23,594 nucleotides of DNA from Burkholderiales bacterium (GCA_005793645.1 SXRG01000021.1:1-23594); one strand, 5' to 3'; counted from the first letter of the stretch, positions 1-7,206 are shown. Translations and numbers: made by a program. The notes: generated by a model not told the origin, from the letters alone.

Positions 1-756
1 ATCGCCTTCCTGATCACCTCCGATGAAGAAGGCCCCGCCATTGACGGCACCGTGTGCGTCGTCGAAGCGCTCAAGGCGCGTGACGAACGTATCGATTATT
101 GTATCGTTGGCGAACCCACTTGCGTGACCGCATTGGGCGATACAATCAAAAACGGCCGTCGGGGATCCCTGCATGGACGCCTTACCGTGCGTGGCAAACA
201 AGGCCACATCGCCTATCCCGAAAAGGTCCGGAACCCCATCCACCTTGCCGCCCCGGCCATTGCTGAACTAGCAGCGACAACATGGGATACCGGCAACGAG
301 TTCTTCCCGCCGACCACCTGGCAGATCTCCAATCTTCATGCCGGTACCGGCGCGACCAATGTCGTCCCCGGAGCGCTGGAGGTGGTTTTTAATTTTCGAC
401 ACGGAACGGCCAGCACGGTCACCTCACTGCAAAAACGCGTGCACGCCATTTTGAATCGCCATGGCATCGATTACGCACTCGACTGGGAGATCGGCGCCCA
501 GCCCTTCCTCACCGGCCGAGGCCCCTTGGTCACAGCTTTGAGCGAAGCGATCCATGCCGTGACCAACCAGATACCAACGCTATCCACTACTGGCGGCACC
601 TCGGACGGCCGCTTCATCATCGATGTCTGCGCAGAGGTCGTTGAGTTTGGGCCGATCAATGCCTCGATCCACCAAATCAACGAATCAGTCGGTATCGACG
701 AGATCCACGCCCTGACCCAAATCTACTTCCAGACTCTGGAGACCCTACTTGTCTAA
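1..756 (+). CDS. dapE: Succinyl-diaminopimelate desuccinylase, 3' part (5' end outside window)
   Basis: DapE hydrolyses N-succinyl-LL-diaminopimelate to succinate and LL-diaminopimelate in lysine and cell-wall synthesis; it is a cytosolic di-zinc M20 peptidase-family enzyme. The reading frame is open from base 1, so the gene starts before the window; 251 residues are visible of a family length near 375. Visible residues 7-10 (SDEE) carry the catalytic glutamate and a metal-ligand glutamate. GEPT at about 36-39 holds another zinc ligand. The last metal-binding histidine is H224 in the context SIHQINE. GTSDGR near 185 fits the family substrate pocket. A GTG at 52 is only an internal codon, because the protein motif begins upstream of it. 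The stop overlaps the start of prmB by 8 bp, suggesting co-translation. Assignment is firm; only the N-terminal third is missing. Confidence 0.95.
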   Translation: MAFLITSDEEGPAIDGTVCVVEALKARDERIDYCIVGEPTCVTALGDTIKNGRRGSLHGRLTVRGKQGHIAYPEKVRNPIHLAAPAIAELAATTWDTGNEFFPPTTWQISNLHAGTGATNVVPGALEVVFNFRHGTASTVTSLQKRVHAILNRHGIDYALDWEIGAQPFLTGRGPLVTALSEAIHAVTNQIPTLSTTGGTSDGRFIIDVCAEVVEFGPINASIHQINESVGIDEIHALTQIYFQTLETLLV

Positions 757-1651
757 TCTCTCCATTGAATGCCAAGAACTCCTGACCGTCCGCGACTGGT
801 TGCGCTACGCGGTATCGCGCTTCAACATGGCGCGTCTGAGTTTCGGCCACGGGGCCGACAACGCCTATGACGAGGCCGCCTGGTTGATCCTGTCCAGCCT
901 GCACCTGCCGGTTGACCAGCTTGCCCCTTTTCTGGATGCCCGCCTCCTGCCACACGAGCGCAACCTGTTGGCCGAGCGCATCCAGCGCCGCGTGGAAGAT
1001 CGCATTCCAACTGCCTATTTAACCGGCGAGGCTTGGCTGCACGGTCTGCGCTTTGAGGTCACACCCGATGTCATCGTCCCGCGCTCCTTCCTGGCTGGCA
1101 TGATCCTGAATCATCTGGAACCCTGGCTGGACGAGACACACCCCATTTCCCGCTGCCTAGACCTGTGTACGGGTTCCGGTTGCCTAGCTATCCTGCTGGC
1201 CCATGTCTATGAAGAGGCCATCGTTGATGCCATTGATCTGTCACCTGCCGCCCTCGCGGTCGCCCACCACAATATCAATAGCCATGGTGTATCGGATCGC
1301 GTTCACCTGATCGAGTCGAATCTGTTTGGCGAGGTGGCCGACCAGACCTGGGACCTTATCGTCTCGAATCCGCCCTATGTCGATGCCCATGCCATGCAGT
1401 CCTTGCCCGCTGAATATCGGCACGAGCCAACCCTGGCGCTAGCCAGCGGCAACGACGGTCTTGATGCCACGAGGGTCATCTTGCGCGAAGCAAAACATCA
1501 CCTTAACCCAAACGGAATTCTGATCGTTGAGATTGGCCACAATCGCGCCGCACTAGAGGCCGCCTTCCCGGATGTCGCCTTTACCTGGCCTGAAATCGAA
1601 GGAGGCAGCGGCATGGTCTTTATCCTCCAGCGCGATCAACTTCCTGATTAA
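749..1651 (+). CDS. prmB: 50S ribosomal protein L3 glutamine N5-methyltransferase PrmB
   Basis: PrmB methylates a glutamine side chain of ribosomal protein L3 using S-adenosylmethionine. The 300-residue length matches the family. The AdoMet-binding loop is DLCTGSGC at 138-145. The glutamine-methyltransferase signature NPPY is at 207-210, followed by VDA and later EYRHEP, which fit PrmB better than the release-factor enzyme PrmC. VPRS at 110-113 is also PrmB-like. The chosen start is TTG at 749, preceded by GGAG at 738-741 with a spacing of about 7 bases. This overlaps the dapE end by 8 bp in another frame, a typical coupled pair. The N-terminal region (LRYAVSRFN, FGHGADNAYDEA) aligns from memory with the E. 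coli protein, so the TTG start is credible. Confidence 0.95.
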   Translation: MSNLSIECQELLTVRDWLRYAVSRFNMARLSFGHGADNAYDEAAWLILSSLHLPVDQLAPFLDARLLPHERNLLAERIQRRVEDRIPTAYLTGEAWLHGLRFEVTPDVIVPRSFLAGMILNHLEPWLDETHPISRCLDLCTGSGCLAILLAHVYEEAIVDAIDLSPAALAVAHHNINSHGVSDRVHLIESNLFGEVADQTWDLIVSNPPYVDAHAMQSLPAEYRHEPTLALASGNDGLDATRVILREAKHHLNPNGILIVEIGHNRAALEAAFPDVAFTWPEIEGGSGMVFILQRDQLPD

Positions 1652-1680
1652 TTGTCGCGATCATTGTTGCAAACCCAAAC

Positions 1681-1686
1681 TATAAT
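1681..1686 (+). promoter_or_regulatory. Candidate -10 box upstream of the CmpX-like gene
   Basis: A perfect TATAAT lies 31 bases before the start codon at 1717, in the short gap after prmB. No good -35 hexamer is found at 16-18 bases upstream, so activity is uncertain. It would give the downstream membrane-protein gene its own transcript with a leader of about 25 bases. Confidence 0.4.
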
Positions 1687-1716
1687 CCGTCCCGCCCTCT
1701 TTTATTAGGATCTGCC

Positions 1717-2379
1717 ATGCAAGAATTTGACCTGTTCATCAATTCCATTGGTGCCTTCTGGTCCGAGCTGGCCGGCTTTCTGCCGCAAGTACTTATTGCC
1801 TTGGCCCTGCTGTTCATGGGCTGGGTTCTGGCCAAACTGGCCCGCTCCGGAACCATGCGCCTACTGCAGGTACTCAAGTTCGATCGTGCCACCGAGAAAT
1901 CAGGTCTGGAGTCCTTCCTGCAACAGGCTGATCTGGATGTCTCTGTCGCCCGCGTGATCGGCAACCTGGTCTACTGGCTCATCATCTTGGTGATGATCGT
2001 AACCGTAGCCAACTCACTGGGTCTGTCCATGGTGGCAGAACTCTTCAACCGCGTCGTGCTCTACATCCCCAATGTCATCGTTGCCATCCTGGTCCTAGTG
2101 TTCGGCACCATTCTGGCTCGCTTCATCAACCGCATTATCTTTGCCTGGCTCAACAACATCGGCTTCTCAGGTGCCCTGACCGTATCCACCTTTTCCGAAT
2201 ACGCCATCATCGTCTTTGTATTCTTTGCTGCCGTCGAGCAATTGCAGATCGCCAATGAACTCATCACGGCGGCCTTCATTATTGCCTTTGGCGCTGTAGG
2301 ACTCGCCTTTGCCATCGCCTTTGGCCTCGGTGCCAAGGATGCGGCCCAGCGCAGCATCGAAAAGCACTTCAAGGACTAA
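1717..2379 (+). CDS. CmpX-like conserved-TM-helix membrane protein (mechanosensitive-channel related)
   Basis: A 220-residue inner-membrane protein with about five hydrophobic segments (roughly 18-41, 79-104, 113-140, 158-176 and 182-205). It contains the repeated TM-helix pattern of the small-conductance mechanosensitive channel-related family (Conserved TM helix, as in Pseudomonas CmpX): LFMGWVLAKLAR and LVFGTILARFINR are two copies of the same helix-plus-basic-end motif. The C-terminal beta domain of MscS proper is absent, so channel activity is not certain; such proteins are linked to envelope stress. The start is preceded by AGGA at about 1707-1710. It lies just after prmB, and the following gene begins 4 bases after its stop, so the two are probably co-transcribed. 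Confidence 0.8.
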   Translation: MQEFDLFINSIGAFWSELAGFLPQVLIALALLFMGWVLAKLARSGTMRLLQVLKFDRATEKSGLESFLQQADLDVSVARVIGNLVYWLIILVMIVTVANSLGLSMVAELFNRVVLYIPNVIVAILVLVFGTILARFINRIIFAWLNNIGFSGALTVSTFSEYAIIVFVFFAAVEQLQIANELITAAFIIAFGAVGLAFAIAFGLGAKDAAQRSIEKHFKD

Positions 2380-2383
2380 ATCC

Positions 2384-3226
2384 ATGCCCGACAGCCGCGC
2401 CCTTTTTAGCGTGCTGGCCGTCTGGACAAGCGGGCTGGCTCTAGCCACCCCCTTCGCCACACCACCTGGCCTCGACTCCACCGGTCTCAAGGCCTGGGCT
2501 CAATACCAAAAAGAAGCCACACACCGTGCCTTTGCCATTGCACCAGGGGGGCAGTGGGGCTGGCGTTCCGGTCTGACGGATACCGATCAAGCGACCGAAG
2601 AGTCCTTGGCTGCCTGCCAGCAGGAGAACGGACTGGCCTGTCTTGCCTATGACTTGAATGGCCACCGTCTTCTATCCTCCACAAGTTGGGAACGGGCGCT
2701 CGCCCCATATCCCGGCGCACCTGCTCAGGTTGGCACCCGGCGTGGTCAGCGTTTCCCGGACCTCCGCCTACAAACCTCCGAGGGGAAACCCGTGCCCCTT
2801 GTCCAACCTGGAACACGCATCACCGTACTGCATTTCTGGGGCTCTTGGTGTCCACCTTGCGTAAAGGAATTGCCCAACCTGGCGCACACCCAAAAACGAC
2901 TCGCCAAGGACCACAATATTCGGTTTACCCTGGTACCCCTGCGCGAATCCATGGCCACCAGTCAGGCTTGGTTGCAGTCACGCCAGCTAAATCTAACCCT
3001 AACGGGCGCGGAAACGACCTCTTCCAACATCCTGAAACTGACCGACGGCAAGATGCTTTCCGACCGACAAATTGCTCCGGTCTTCCCAACCACCTATATC
3101 CTGGATGGACACGGTACCGTACTCTTTTCGCGTAATGGCCCCATCCATGACTGGACGAGCCTGATCCCTATCCTGCGCCATGCGGCGCAAAATTCCGCAA
3201 CAGGCAGCACCATCCCCCACCCATAA
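2384..3226 (+). CDS. Exported thioredoxin-fold (TlpA/ResA-like) protein with N-terminal DUF4189-like region
   Basis: A 280-residue protein with a short N-terminal hydrophobic stretch (about 6-25) that reads as a signal peptide, although it lacks a strong basic n-region. Residues 35-100 (AFAIAPGGQWGW, two cysteines at 78 and 86, GHRLL) resemble the small exported DUF4189 domain; this part is tentative. Residues 118-265 form a TlpA-type thioredoxin fold: FWGSWCPPC with redox cysteines C156 and C159, and a cis-proline loop PVFPTTYILD near 235. It is probably a periplasmic thiol-disulfide oxidoreductase. The frame stays open upstream to 2309, but that would overlap the previous gene heavily; ATG at 2384, 4 bases after its stop, gives the signal peptide. 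It ends at a terminator shared with the convergent cytochrome operon, whose c-type haem cysteines must be kept reduced, so a maturation role is possible but unproven. Confidence 0.8.
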   Translation: MPDSRALFSVLAVWTSGLALATPFATPPGLDSTGLKAWAQYQKEATHRAFAIAPGGQWGWRSGLTDTDQATEESLAACQQENGLACLAYDLNGHRLLSSTSWERALAPYPGAPAQVGTRRGQRFPDLRLQTSEGKPVPLVQPGTRITVLHFWGSWCPPCVKELPNLAHTQKRLAKDHNIRFTLVPLRESMATSQAWLQSRQLNLTLTGAETTSSNILKLTDGKMLSDRQIAPVFPTTYILDGHGTVLFSRNGPIHDWTSLIPILRHAAQNSATGSTIPHP

Positions 3227-3249
3227 AAAACGGCAACCGAAGTTGCCGT
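3225..3249 (-). terminator. Rho-independent terminator of the DUF302-octaheme-cytochrome b operon
   Basis: Read on the minus strand the RNA forms an 8-bp stem, ACGGCAAC with GTTGCCGT, closed by a UUCG tetraloop and followed at once by a run of U. The stem occupies 3230-3249 and the U-run 3225-3229. It begins about 50 bases after the cytochrome b stop codon. UUCG loops are exceptionally stable and typical of real terminators. Confidence 0.9.
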
Positions 3250-3268
3250 GTTGAAGTTGCCGTTTCTC
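3228..3268 (+). terminator. Possible plus-strand terminator using the same arm
   Basis: AAACGGCAAC (3228-3237) can pair with GTTGCCGTTT (3256-3265), a 10-bp stem with an 18-base loop, followed by a pyrimidine-rich TCTCT. The nearer GTTGCCG (3242-3248) competes for the same arm. It would end the transcript of the thioredoxin-like gene, but the tail is weaker than on the minus strand. Confidence 0.5.
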
Positions 3269-3300
3269 TGGCGTGAATCTTTCGGTTCTAGCAACCCGAG

Positions 3301-3900
3301 TTAATCCACTTCTTCCCAACCGGTGATCATGGCCTTGATATGGGCCGTAGGGGTGTGGCCAGCCGTGGTCAGGTAAACATGGGCAATCAGGAAAACCAGC
3401 ATCATGAAGGCCGCCGCCGCATGGAAGAAGGCTACCCACTCCAGACTGAGATAGGCATCCCAGCCCCAGGTGATCCACTGGTCATAGAACAGGTAAAACC
3501 AGCCGGTGACCCAGATCAGGGGGCCCACCATAACCAGGACCCATAGATACGCCAGGCGTTGCAATGGGTTGTGCTTCTTGAGTTGTGTGGCCTTGAACGG
3601 ATGCGGTGCGTGAGTAAAGATACCCACCGCGTAGTACTTGATCATGGCATCCACCTTTTGCAGCGTCGGGATGTATTGCTTCCATTCGCCCGTGGTGAAG
3701 TGCCAGAAAATGGCAAATGTCCATAAACCAACCAAGGTCCACGCCGCTAGGGTGTGGATCTCGACCGCCTTGGCAAACCCAAGCAACATGTAGCTACCAT
3801 GTACCTCAAACCCAGTCACCAGCATGGTGATGATGAGCAGGGCCTGCGACCAGTGCCAAAAGCGCTCAAACCGCTTGAATACATAAATCTTTTCGCTCAT
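3301..3900 (-). CDS. Cytochrome b561-type membrane subunit (quinone-linked di-haem cytochrome b)
   Basis: A 199-residue integral membrane protein of the cytochrome b561/formate dehydrogenase gamma/hydrogenase b-type subunit superfamily, with four predicted helices (about 17-35, 48-68, 116-137 and 153-176). Candidate haem-ligand histidines are H16 (RFWHW), H49 (EIHTL), H67, H160 (FFHAA) and H174 (IAHVY). Such subunits exchange electrons between ubiquinol and a periplasmic redox partner. The partner here should be the octaheme cytochrome encoded directly upstream: its stop codon lies 11 bases before this start and overlaps the ribosome-binding site TAAGGAG. It is the last gene of the three-gene operon and is followed by a strong terminator. 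Haem assignment is by analogy. Confidence 0.9.
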   Translation of the reverse strand: MSEKIYVFKRFERFWHWSQALLIITMLVTGFEVHGSYMLLGFAKAVEIHTLAAWTLVGLWTFAIFWHFTTGEWKQYIPTLQKVDAMIKYYAVGIFTHAPHPFKATQLKKHNPLQRLAYLWVLVMVGPLIWVTGWFYLFYDQWITWGWDAYLSLEWVAFFHAAAAFMMLVFLIAHVYLTTAGHTPTAHIKAMITGWEEVD

Positions 3901-3911
3901 TTTAAGACTCC

Positions 3912-5558
3912 TTAGGGGTGCCCAGCAGCGGGGTTTTTACGCGCCACATAGATGCGAATGGCACCGTGGATCAGGACACCCATCAGGGTGCCAGCAGCAG
4001 CGAGCCAGCCAATCAGATCCAGCCAGAAGTTGGCGCGACGGCCCGGCATGTAAATGCCTTCTACCTTGTCCAGACGACCAGGCCCCGTCTGTGGTTGGTG
4101 ACATTGGGCACAGGTCAGCGCGTCTTTCTTCGGCGCTACCATGTGCGTGATCGGCCACGACATCTCGGTGCTGATGAAAGCGTATTTACCGCTGTACTGT
4201 GCGCCAAGCTCCTTCATACCGCGTTCCATTGCCTTATCCCAATCCAAGTTAACCCAGAAGGCCTCCTTGTTGTCAGGCGTACCGTAGGTCTGGAAGACAA
4301 CCAATTGGTTATTGCCCACATCGTAGGGCTGCTTACCGACAAAGCGTTTGATCGGCCAGATCTTGGACTTACCGTCGCTGGCACTTCCTTCGAAGCTGTT
4401 AATTTTCGCGACTCGGGTCGGGTCCAACTTGGTCTCGCGCAGGGTGTAATTCACCTTACCGTTAAACCAAACATACTGCGGAATGACATTCGACTCGTAG
4501 GTGAAGTCACCCTTACGGCTGTCATAAGCATCGTGATGACCGGAGCTGTCCTTGATGCGCATCGGGTTGCCATCCTTGTCACGCTTGCCGGCCGTTGACC
4601 AGTCCCAACTCATCTTGGTCGGCTGCGCACGTGCAAATTCCGGGATGTGACAGGTCTGACAGGCGATCTTGTTGGCGTGCGTATTCAGCCGAGCACTCTT
4701 CTTGTGCGGGGCATTACTATGGCAGGACTGACAGGTTGCTGGATTGCCATCCGATTTACCACGAATATGCGTCTTCTTGTCGTCAGCCGTCACTACATAA
4801 CGGCTACCCGGAACCTCATGGGCCGAGGTCTTGTGACACTCGGAACAGGTGAAGTTGAGCCCATCTTTCGCCATATGAACATCCAGATACTTGCCCGGTT
4901 GTTTGAGCGAACTGTCCAGATCACCATGCTTGACGGCATCACCACCACCACCGTAGAAATGACAGGCACCACAGTTGGCTCGGCTGCTCTTACCAACATT
5001 CTGGGCTACAAGTTTGAGATCCGTCGCAGGAACGATCTTGCCAGATTTAGGCGGGAACTCCATGTCCTTGTAAGGCGGGTGTCCGGCCAAACCAGGCAGC
5101 TTACGATAGCTTCCGGTCGTATCGTGGCAGACTAAGCAATCGACATTGTCCTGCTGAGCAAAATCGAACTTACCATCCTTCCAACCATAACCCACATGGC
5201 AGGCCGTACAGAAGGCCTGGTTCGATTCCACCGAGGTGCAGAAGTTGTTGATGATATTTTTCTTGCCCAGCTTTTGGTTAGTCTGCGGATTAAGGTAATC
5301 CCAGGTCCAGTGTTTGGTGTGCATGACCTGTGTAGCCGCCTCGTTGTGGCACTTTAAACAGGCTTTTGTAACCTCTGGCCCAGATTTAAACCCCTGCTGC
5401 AACTCTTTAAACTTGCTATGGTCTGCTGTCGAATTTGTCTTTGGCTTTACAAAGGCAGGTTTTTCGGTCTTGGCCGCAGGGGCCTCGTTGGCAATCACCG
5501 GCGAACTCGCTAACGCCAGTCCCGTCGCGATCGACAGAATTAAATTCATCCATCTCAT
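3912..5558 (-). CDS. Octaheme c-type cytochrome, tetrathionate reductase (OTR) family, membrane-anchored
   Basis: A 548-residue exported multihaem cytochrome. Residues 1-23 are a signal peptide ending VIANEA. Eight CxxCH haem motifs start at residues 67, 117, 141, 196, 238, 276, 300 and 483. This number, and the long gap before the eighth, match the octaheme tetrathionate reductase family known from Shewanella, whose members reduce tetrathionate, nitrite and hydroxylamine in vitro. In that family the active-site haem has a lysine ligand; K153, just after the third motif (CHDTTGSYRK), is a candidate. Residues about 511-536 form a C-terminal transmembrane helix containing H531 and followed by basic residues, so the catalytic part should face the periplasm while anchored in the membrane. 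The start ATG at 5558 has GAGGAA upstream. It lies between the DUF302 gene and cytochrome b. The physiological substrate and direction cannot be read from the sequence. Confidence 0.93.
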   Translation of the reverse strand: MRWMNLILSIATGLALASSPVIANEAPAAKTEKPAFVKPKTNSTADHSKFKELQQGFKSGPEVTKACLKCHNEAATQVMHTKHWTWDYLNPQTNQKLGKKNIINNFCTSVESNQAFCTACHVGYGWKDGKFDFAQQDNVDCLVCHDTTGSYRKLPGLAGHPPYKDMEFPPKSGKIVPATDLKLVAQNVGKSSRANCGACHFYGGGGDAVKHGDLDSSLKQPGKYLDVHMAKDGLNFTCSECHKTSAHEVPGSRYVVTADDKKTHIRGKSDGNPATCQSCHSNAPHKKSARLNTHANKIACQTCHIPEFARAQPTKMSWDWSTAGKRDKDGNPMRIKDSSGHHDAYDSRKGDFTYESNVIPQYVWFNGKVNYTLRETKLDPTRVAKINSFEGSASDGKSKIWPIKRFVGKQPYDVGNNQLVVFQTYGTPDNKEAFWVNLDWDKAMERGMKELGAQYSGKYAFISTEMSWPITHMVAPKKDALTCAQCHQPQTGPGRLDKVEGIYMPGRRANFWLDLIGWLAAAGTLMGVLIHGAIRIYVARKNPAAGHP

Positions 5559-5597
5559 GGTAGTTCCTCGTTAGGGCTGAAAGGGTGGGTCGTGCAA

Positions 5598-6152
5598 TCA
5601 GCAGCCACCACCACCACCGCCCGCAGCGCCCGTGGGTGCAGCCTTAGGTAATACCATCTGCGGCGCCGGCATTTTCGGATCAAAGATCAGGAACAGCTTC
5701 TGGTCATCTGCAACATGACTCATGATTTCGCCCACATTAGGACCGAACATTCGGCCCATTAGACCCGCGTTCATGGTGCCAATATAGACTTTGCCATCTT
5801 GCTTCTTGTACACCGAAACCTTGCAAGGCATCAGGATGGAAAGGAAGCGCACATCATCATCCTTCAAGACCGGGCCCGAGTACTTGGTGCTGCAAACCTC
5901 GATCATCAAAACTGGCAGGACATTTCCGCCATCGTTTTGCACCGCCTTGGCCGGGTTGCGCAGGCCGGAGAGTGACCAACCATTGGCCTTCAGTGTTGGG
6001 TTGTTTTCGATGTTGTACTGGATGCGAGCCACGGTCTCTTCCAGACCGTAGGGACTTTCGATCTCGCTGAACATCATCTTCGGCATCATCTGCATGCCCA
6101 CCAGCACCAGCACCACAACGCCCGCGATAAAACCACCAAATATTTTCAACAT
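5598..6152 (-). CDS. Membrane-anchored DUF302 protein with C-terminal Gly6-Cys tail
   Basis: A 184-residue protein, first gene of the respiratory operon. Residues about 5-24 form an N-terminal membrane helix that acts as anchor or uncleaved signal. Residues 36-160 match the DUF302 fold: IQYNIENN near the start, MIEVCSTKYSG, then MPCKVSVYKKQDGKVYIGTMN, the core signature. Cysteines are C87, C110 and the last residue C184. The C-terminus is a flexible linker (about 162-177, Pro/Ala-rich) running into six glycines and a terminal cysteine, coded by GGT/GGC repeats. DUF302 has no firmly known reaction but is often found near sulfur-metabolism genes. AGGAGA precedes the ATG by 5 bases. The next gene starts 39 bases after its stop. 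Co-expression with the octaheme cytochrome suggests a helper or carrier role. Confidence 0.88.
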   Translation of the reverse strand: MLKIFGGFIAGVVVLVLVGMQMMPKMMFSEIESPYGLEETVARIQYNIENNPTLKANGWSLSGLRNPAKAVQNDGGNVLPVLMIEVCSTKYSGPVLKDDDVRFLSILMPCKVSVYKKQDGKVYIGTMNAGLMGRMFGPNVGEIMSHVADDQKLFLIFDPKMPAPQMVLPKAAPTGAAGGGGGGC

Positions 6153-6174
6153 GCCGCTCTCCTTGCAAAGTTTT

Positions 6175-6180
6175 CTTACA
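6175..6180 (-). promoter_or_regulatory. Candidate -10 box of the DUF302-octaheme-cytochrome b operon
   Basis: TGTAAG read on the minus strand matches four of six -10 positions. It would start RNA near 6168-6170, about 17 bases before the ribosome-binding site region. That places the FNR-like site at 6205-6218 near -41.5, the usual activating position. An alternative -10 (TAATAT, 6234-6239, with an upstream TG) would put the same site downstream of the start. Confidence 0.35.
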
Positions 6181-6204
6181 AACAGCTGAATCCGTCTTTA
6201 CGCA

Positions 6205-6218
6205 TTGATCATCATAAA
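6205..6218 (-). promoter_or_regulatory. FNR/ANR-like binding site upstream of the octaheme operon
   Basis: TTGAT CATC ATAAA matches the FNR/CRP-family consensus TTGAT-N4-ATCAA at nine of ten positions. It lies 52 bases upstream of the DUF302 start codon in an AT-rich gap. FNR-type proteins switch genes on when oxygen is absent, which would suit a respiratory reductase. Binding is inferred from the match only. Confidence 0.55.
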
Positions 6219-6327
6219 TATGCGTGCATTCAAATATTAGCATATCGTTATCTTATTTGCCAGACATTCTTGCCAATGCGCGTTTCCACCATACAAGCGG
6301 AAGGTTACAAATTAACCGGGGAGAGGA

Positions 6328-7206
6328 TCAACCCGGACGGCGTGCTTGGGCCCTAGAGCGGCGGATAGGCTTGGGTGCCCCTACATTGGATAACCCACAG
6401 GCCTCGACCAATTGGGCGGACTCGCGCTCGTCCAATTCCAGATACTGCCCACGGCGTAGCCGGGGCGGCAAGCTCACGGGGCCAAAGCGAACCCGGATCA
6501 AACGGCTGACGGTCAGACCCAGGGCCTCAATCAAGCGCCGTACTTCACGGTTGCGTCCCTCGGATAAGGTCAGACGGTACCACTGATTCGCTGCTTCTTC
6601 GTCGCCCCCTGCCAGAACCACACTGGAAGCTCGGGCCAAACCGTCATCCAGCTCGACACCATTGATCAGTTGCTGAATCTGATCTGGGGTCAGCCCACCC
6701 AGCACCCGCACCGCATATTCACGATCCATCCCGTAGCGCGGATGCATCATGTGATTAGCCAGTTCCCCGCTCGTGGTAAAGATCAACAGGCCCTCGGTAT
6801 TCACATCCAGACGGCCAATGGCCACCCAGCGCTGACCTCGCAGACGTGGCAACTGATCGAACACGCTCACCCGTCTACCCGGATCATCACGCGAGACGAT
6901 TTCACCTTCTGGCTTGTGATAGAGCAGGACCCGAGCCATTTGCCGTTTTACATCCCAGTTCAACCGAACCTCATATCCCTTAACGCGAATGCGGTCGCCC
7001 CGCTGGCAACGATCACCTACCTCGGCCTTCTTGCCATTGATGCTGACCTGCCCCTCGGCAATCAGGGCCTCCATCTCACGCCGCGAGCCCACCCCCGACT
7101 CCGCCAGCTTTTTGTGCAGGCGTTCGCCTGGCATTGACGCCGTCTTGACGGGTGCATCCGATTCAACAGGATGTCTATCTTCAGTGTATTGCGTCCGATT
7201 CTTCAT
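6328..7206 (-). CDS. rluB: 23S rRNA pseudouridine synthase, RluB-like (RsuA family)
   Basis: A 292-residue enzyme that converts a uridine of 23S rRNA to pseudouridine. An S4 RNA-binding domain lies at about 28-75 (ERLHKKLAESGVGSRREME). The catalytic domain carries the nucleophile D134 in GRLDVNTEGLLI. NREVRRLIEALG and GQYLELDE further along fit the RsuA/RluB/RluE/RluF family; the S4 domain and gene context with scpA-scpB favour RluB. The C-terminus is a basic Arg-rich tail. The chosen ATG at 7206 overlaps the end of scpB by 26 bp; an alternative ATG at 7134, just before the S4 domain, would avoid the overlap and remove 24 poorly conserved residues. Neither start has a strong ribosome-binding site. 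It is the last gene of the lon-scpA-scpB-rluB cluster. Confidence 0.92.
   Translation of the reverse strand: MKNRTQYTEDRHPVESDAPVKTASMPGERLHKKLAESGVGSRREMEALIAEGQVSINGKKAEVGDRCQRGDRIRVKGYEVRLNWDVKRQMARVLLYHKPEGEIVSRDDPGRRVSVFDQLPRLRGQRWVAIGRLDVNTEGLLIFTTSGELANHMMHPRYGMDREYAVRVLGGLTPDQIQQLINGVELDDGLARASSVVLAGGDEEAANQWYRLTLSEGRNREVRRLIEALGLTVSRLIRVRFGPVSLPPRLRRGQYLELDERESAQLVEACGLSNVGAPKPIRRSRAQARRPG

Noticed and set aside
2309..2383. Extension of the thioredoxin-like gene to 2309
   Set aside because: It overlaps the preceding membrane-protein gene by 71 bp and hides the signal peptide; ATG at 2384 fits better.
3918..4598. A 226-codon plus-strand open frame
   Set aside because: It is antisense to the octaheme cytochrome, whose eight haem motifs prove the minus-strand frame; no family features.
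6303..6317. Small inverted repeat GGTTA/TAACC after the rluB stop
   Set aside because: A five-bp AT-containing stem without a T-run is too weak to call a terminator.
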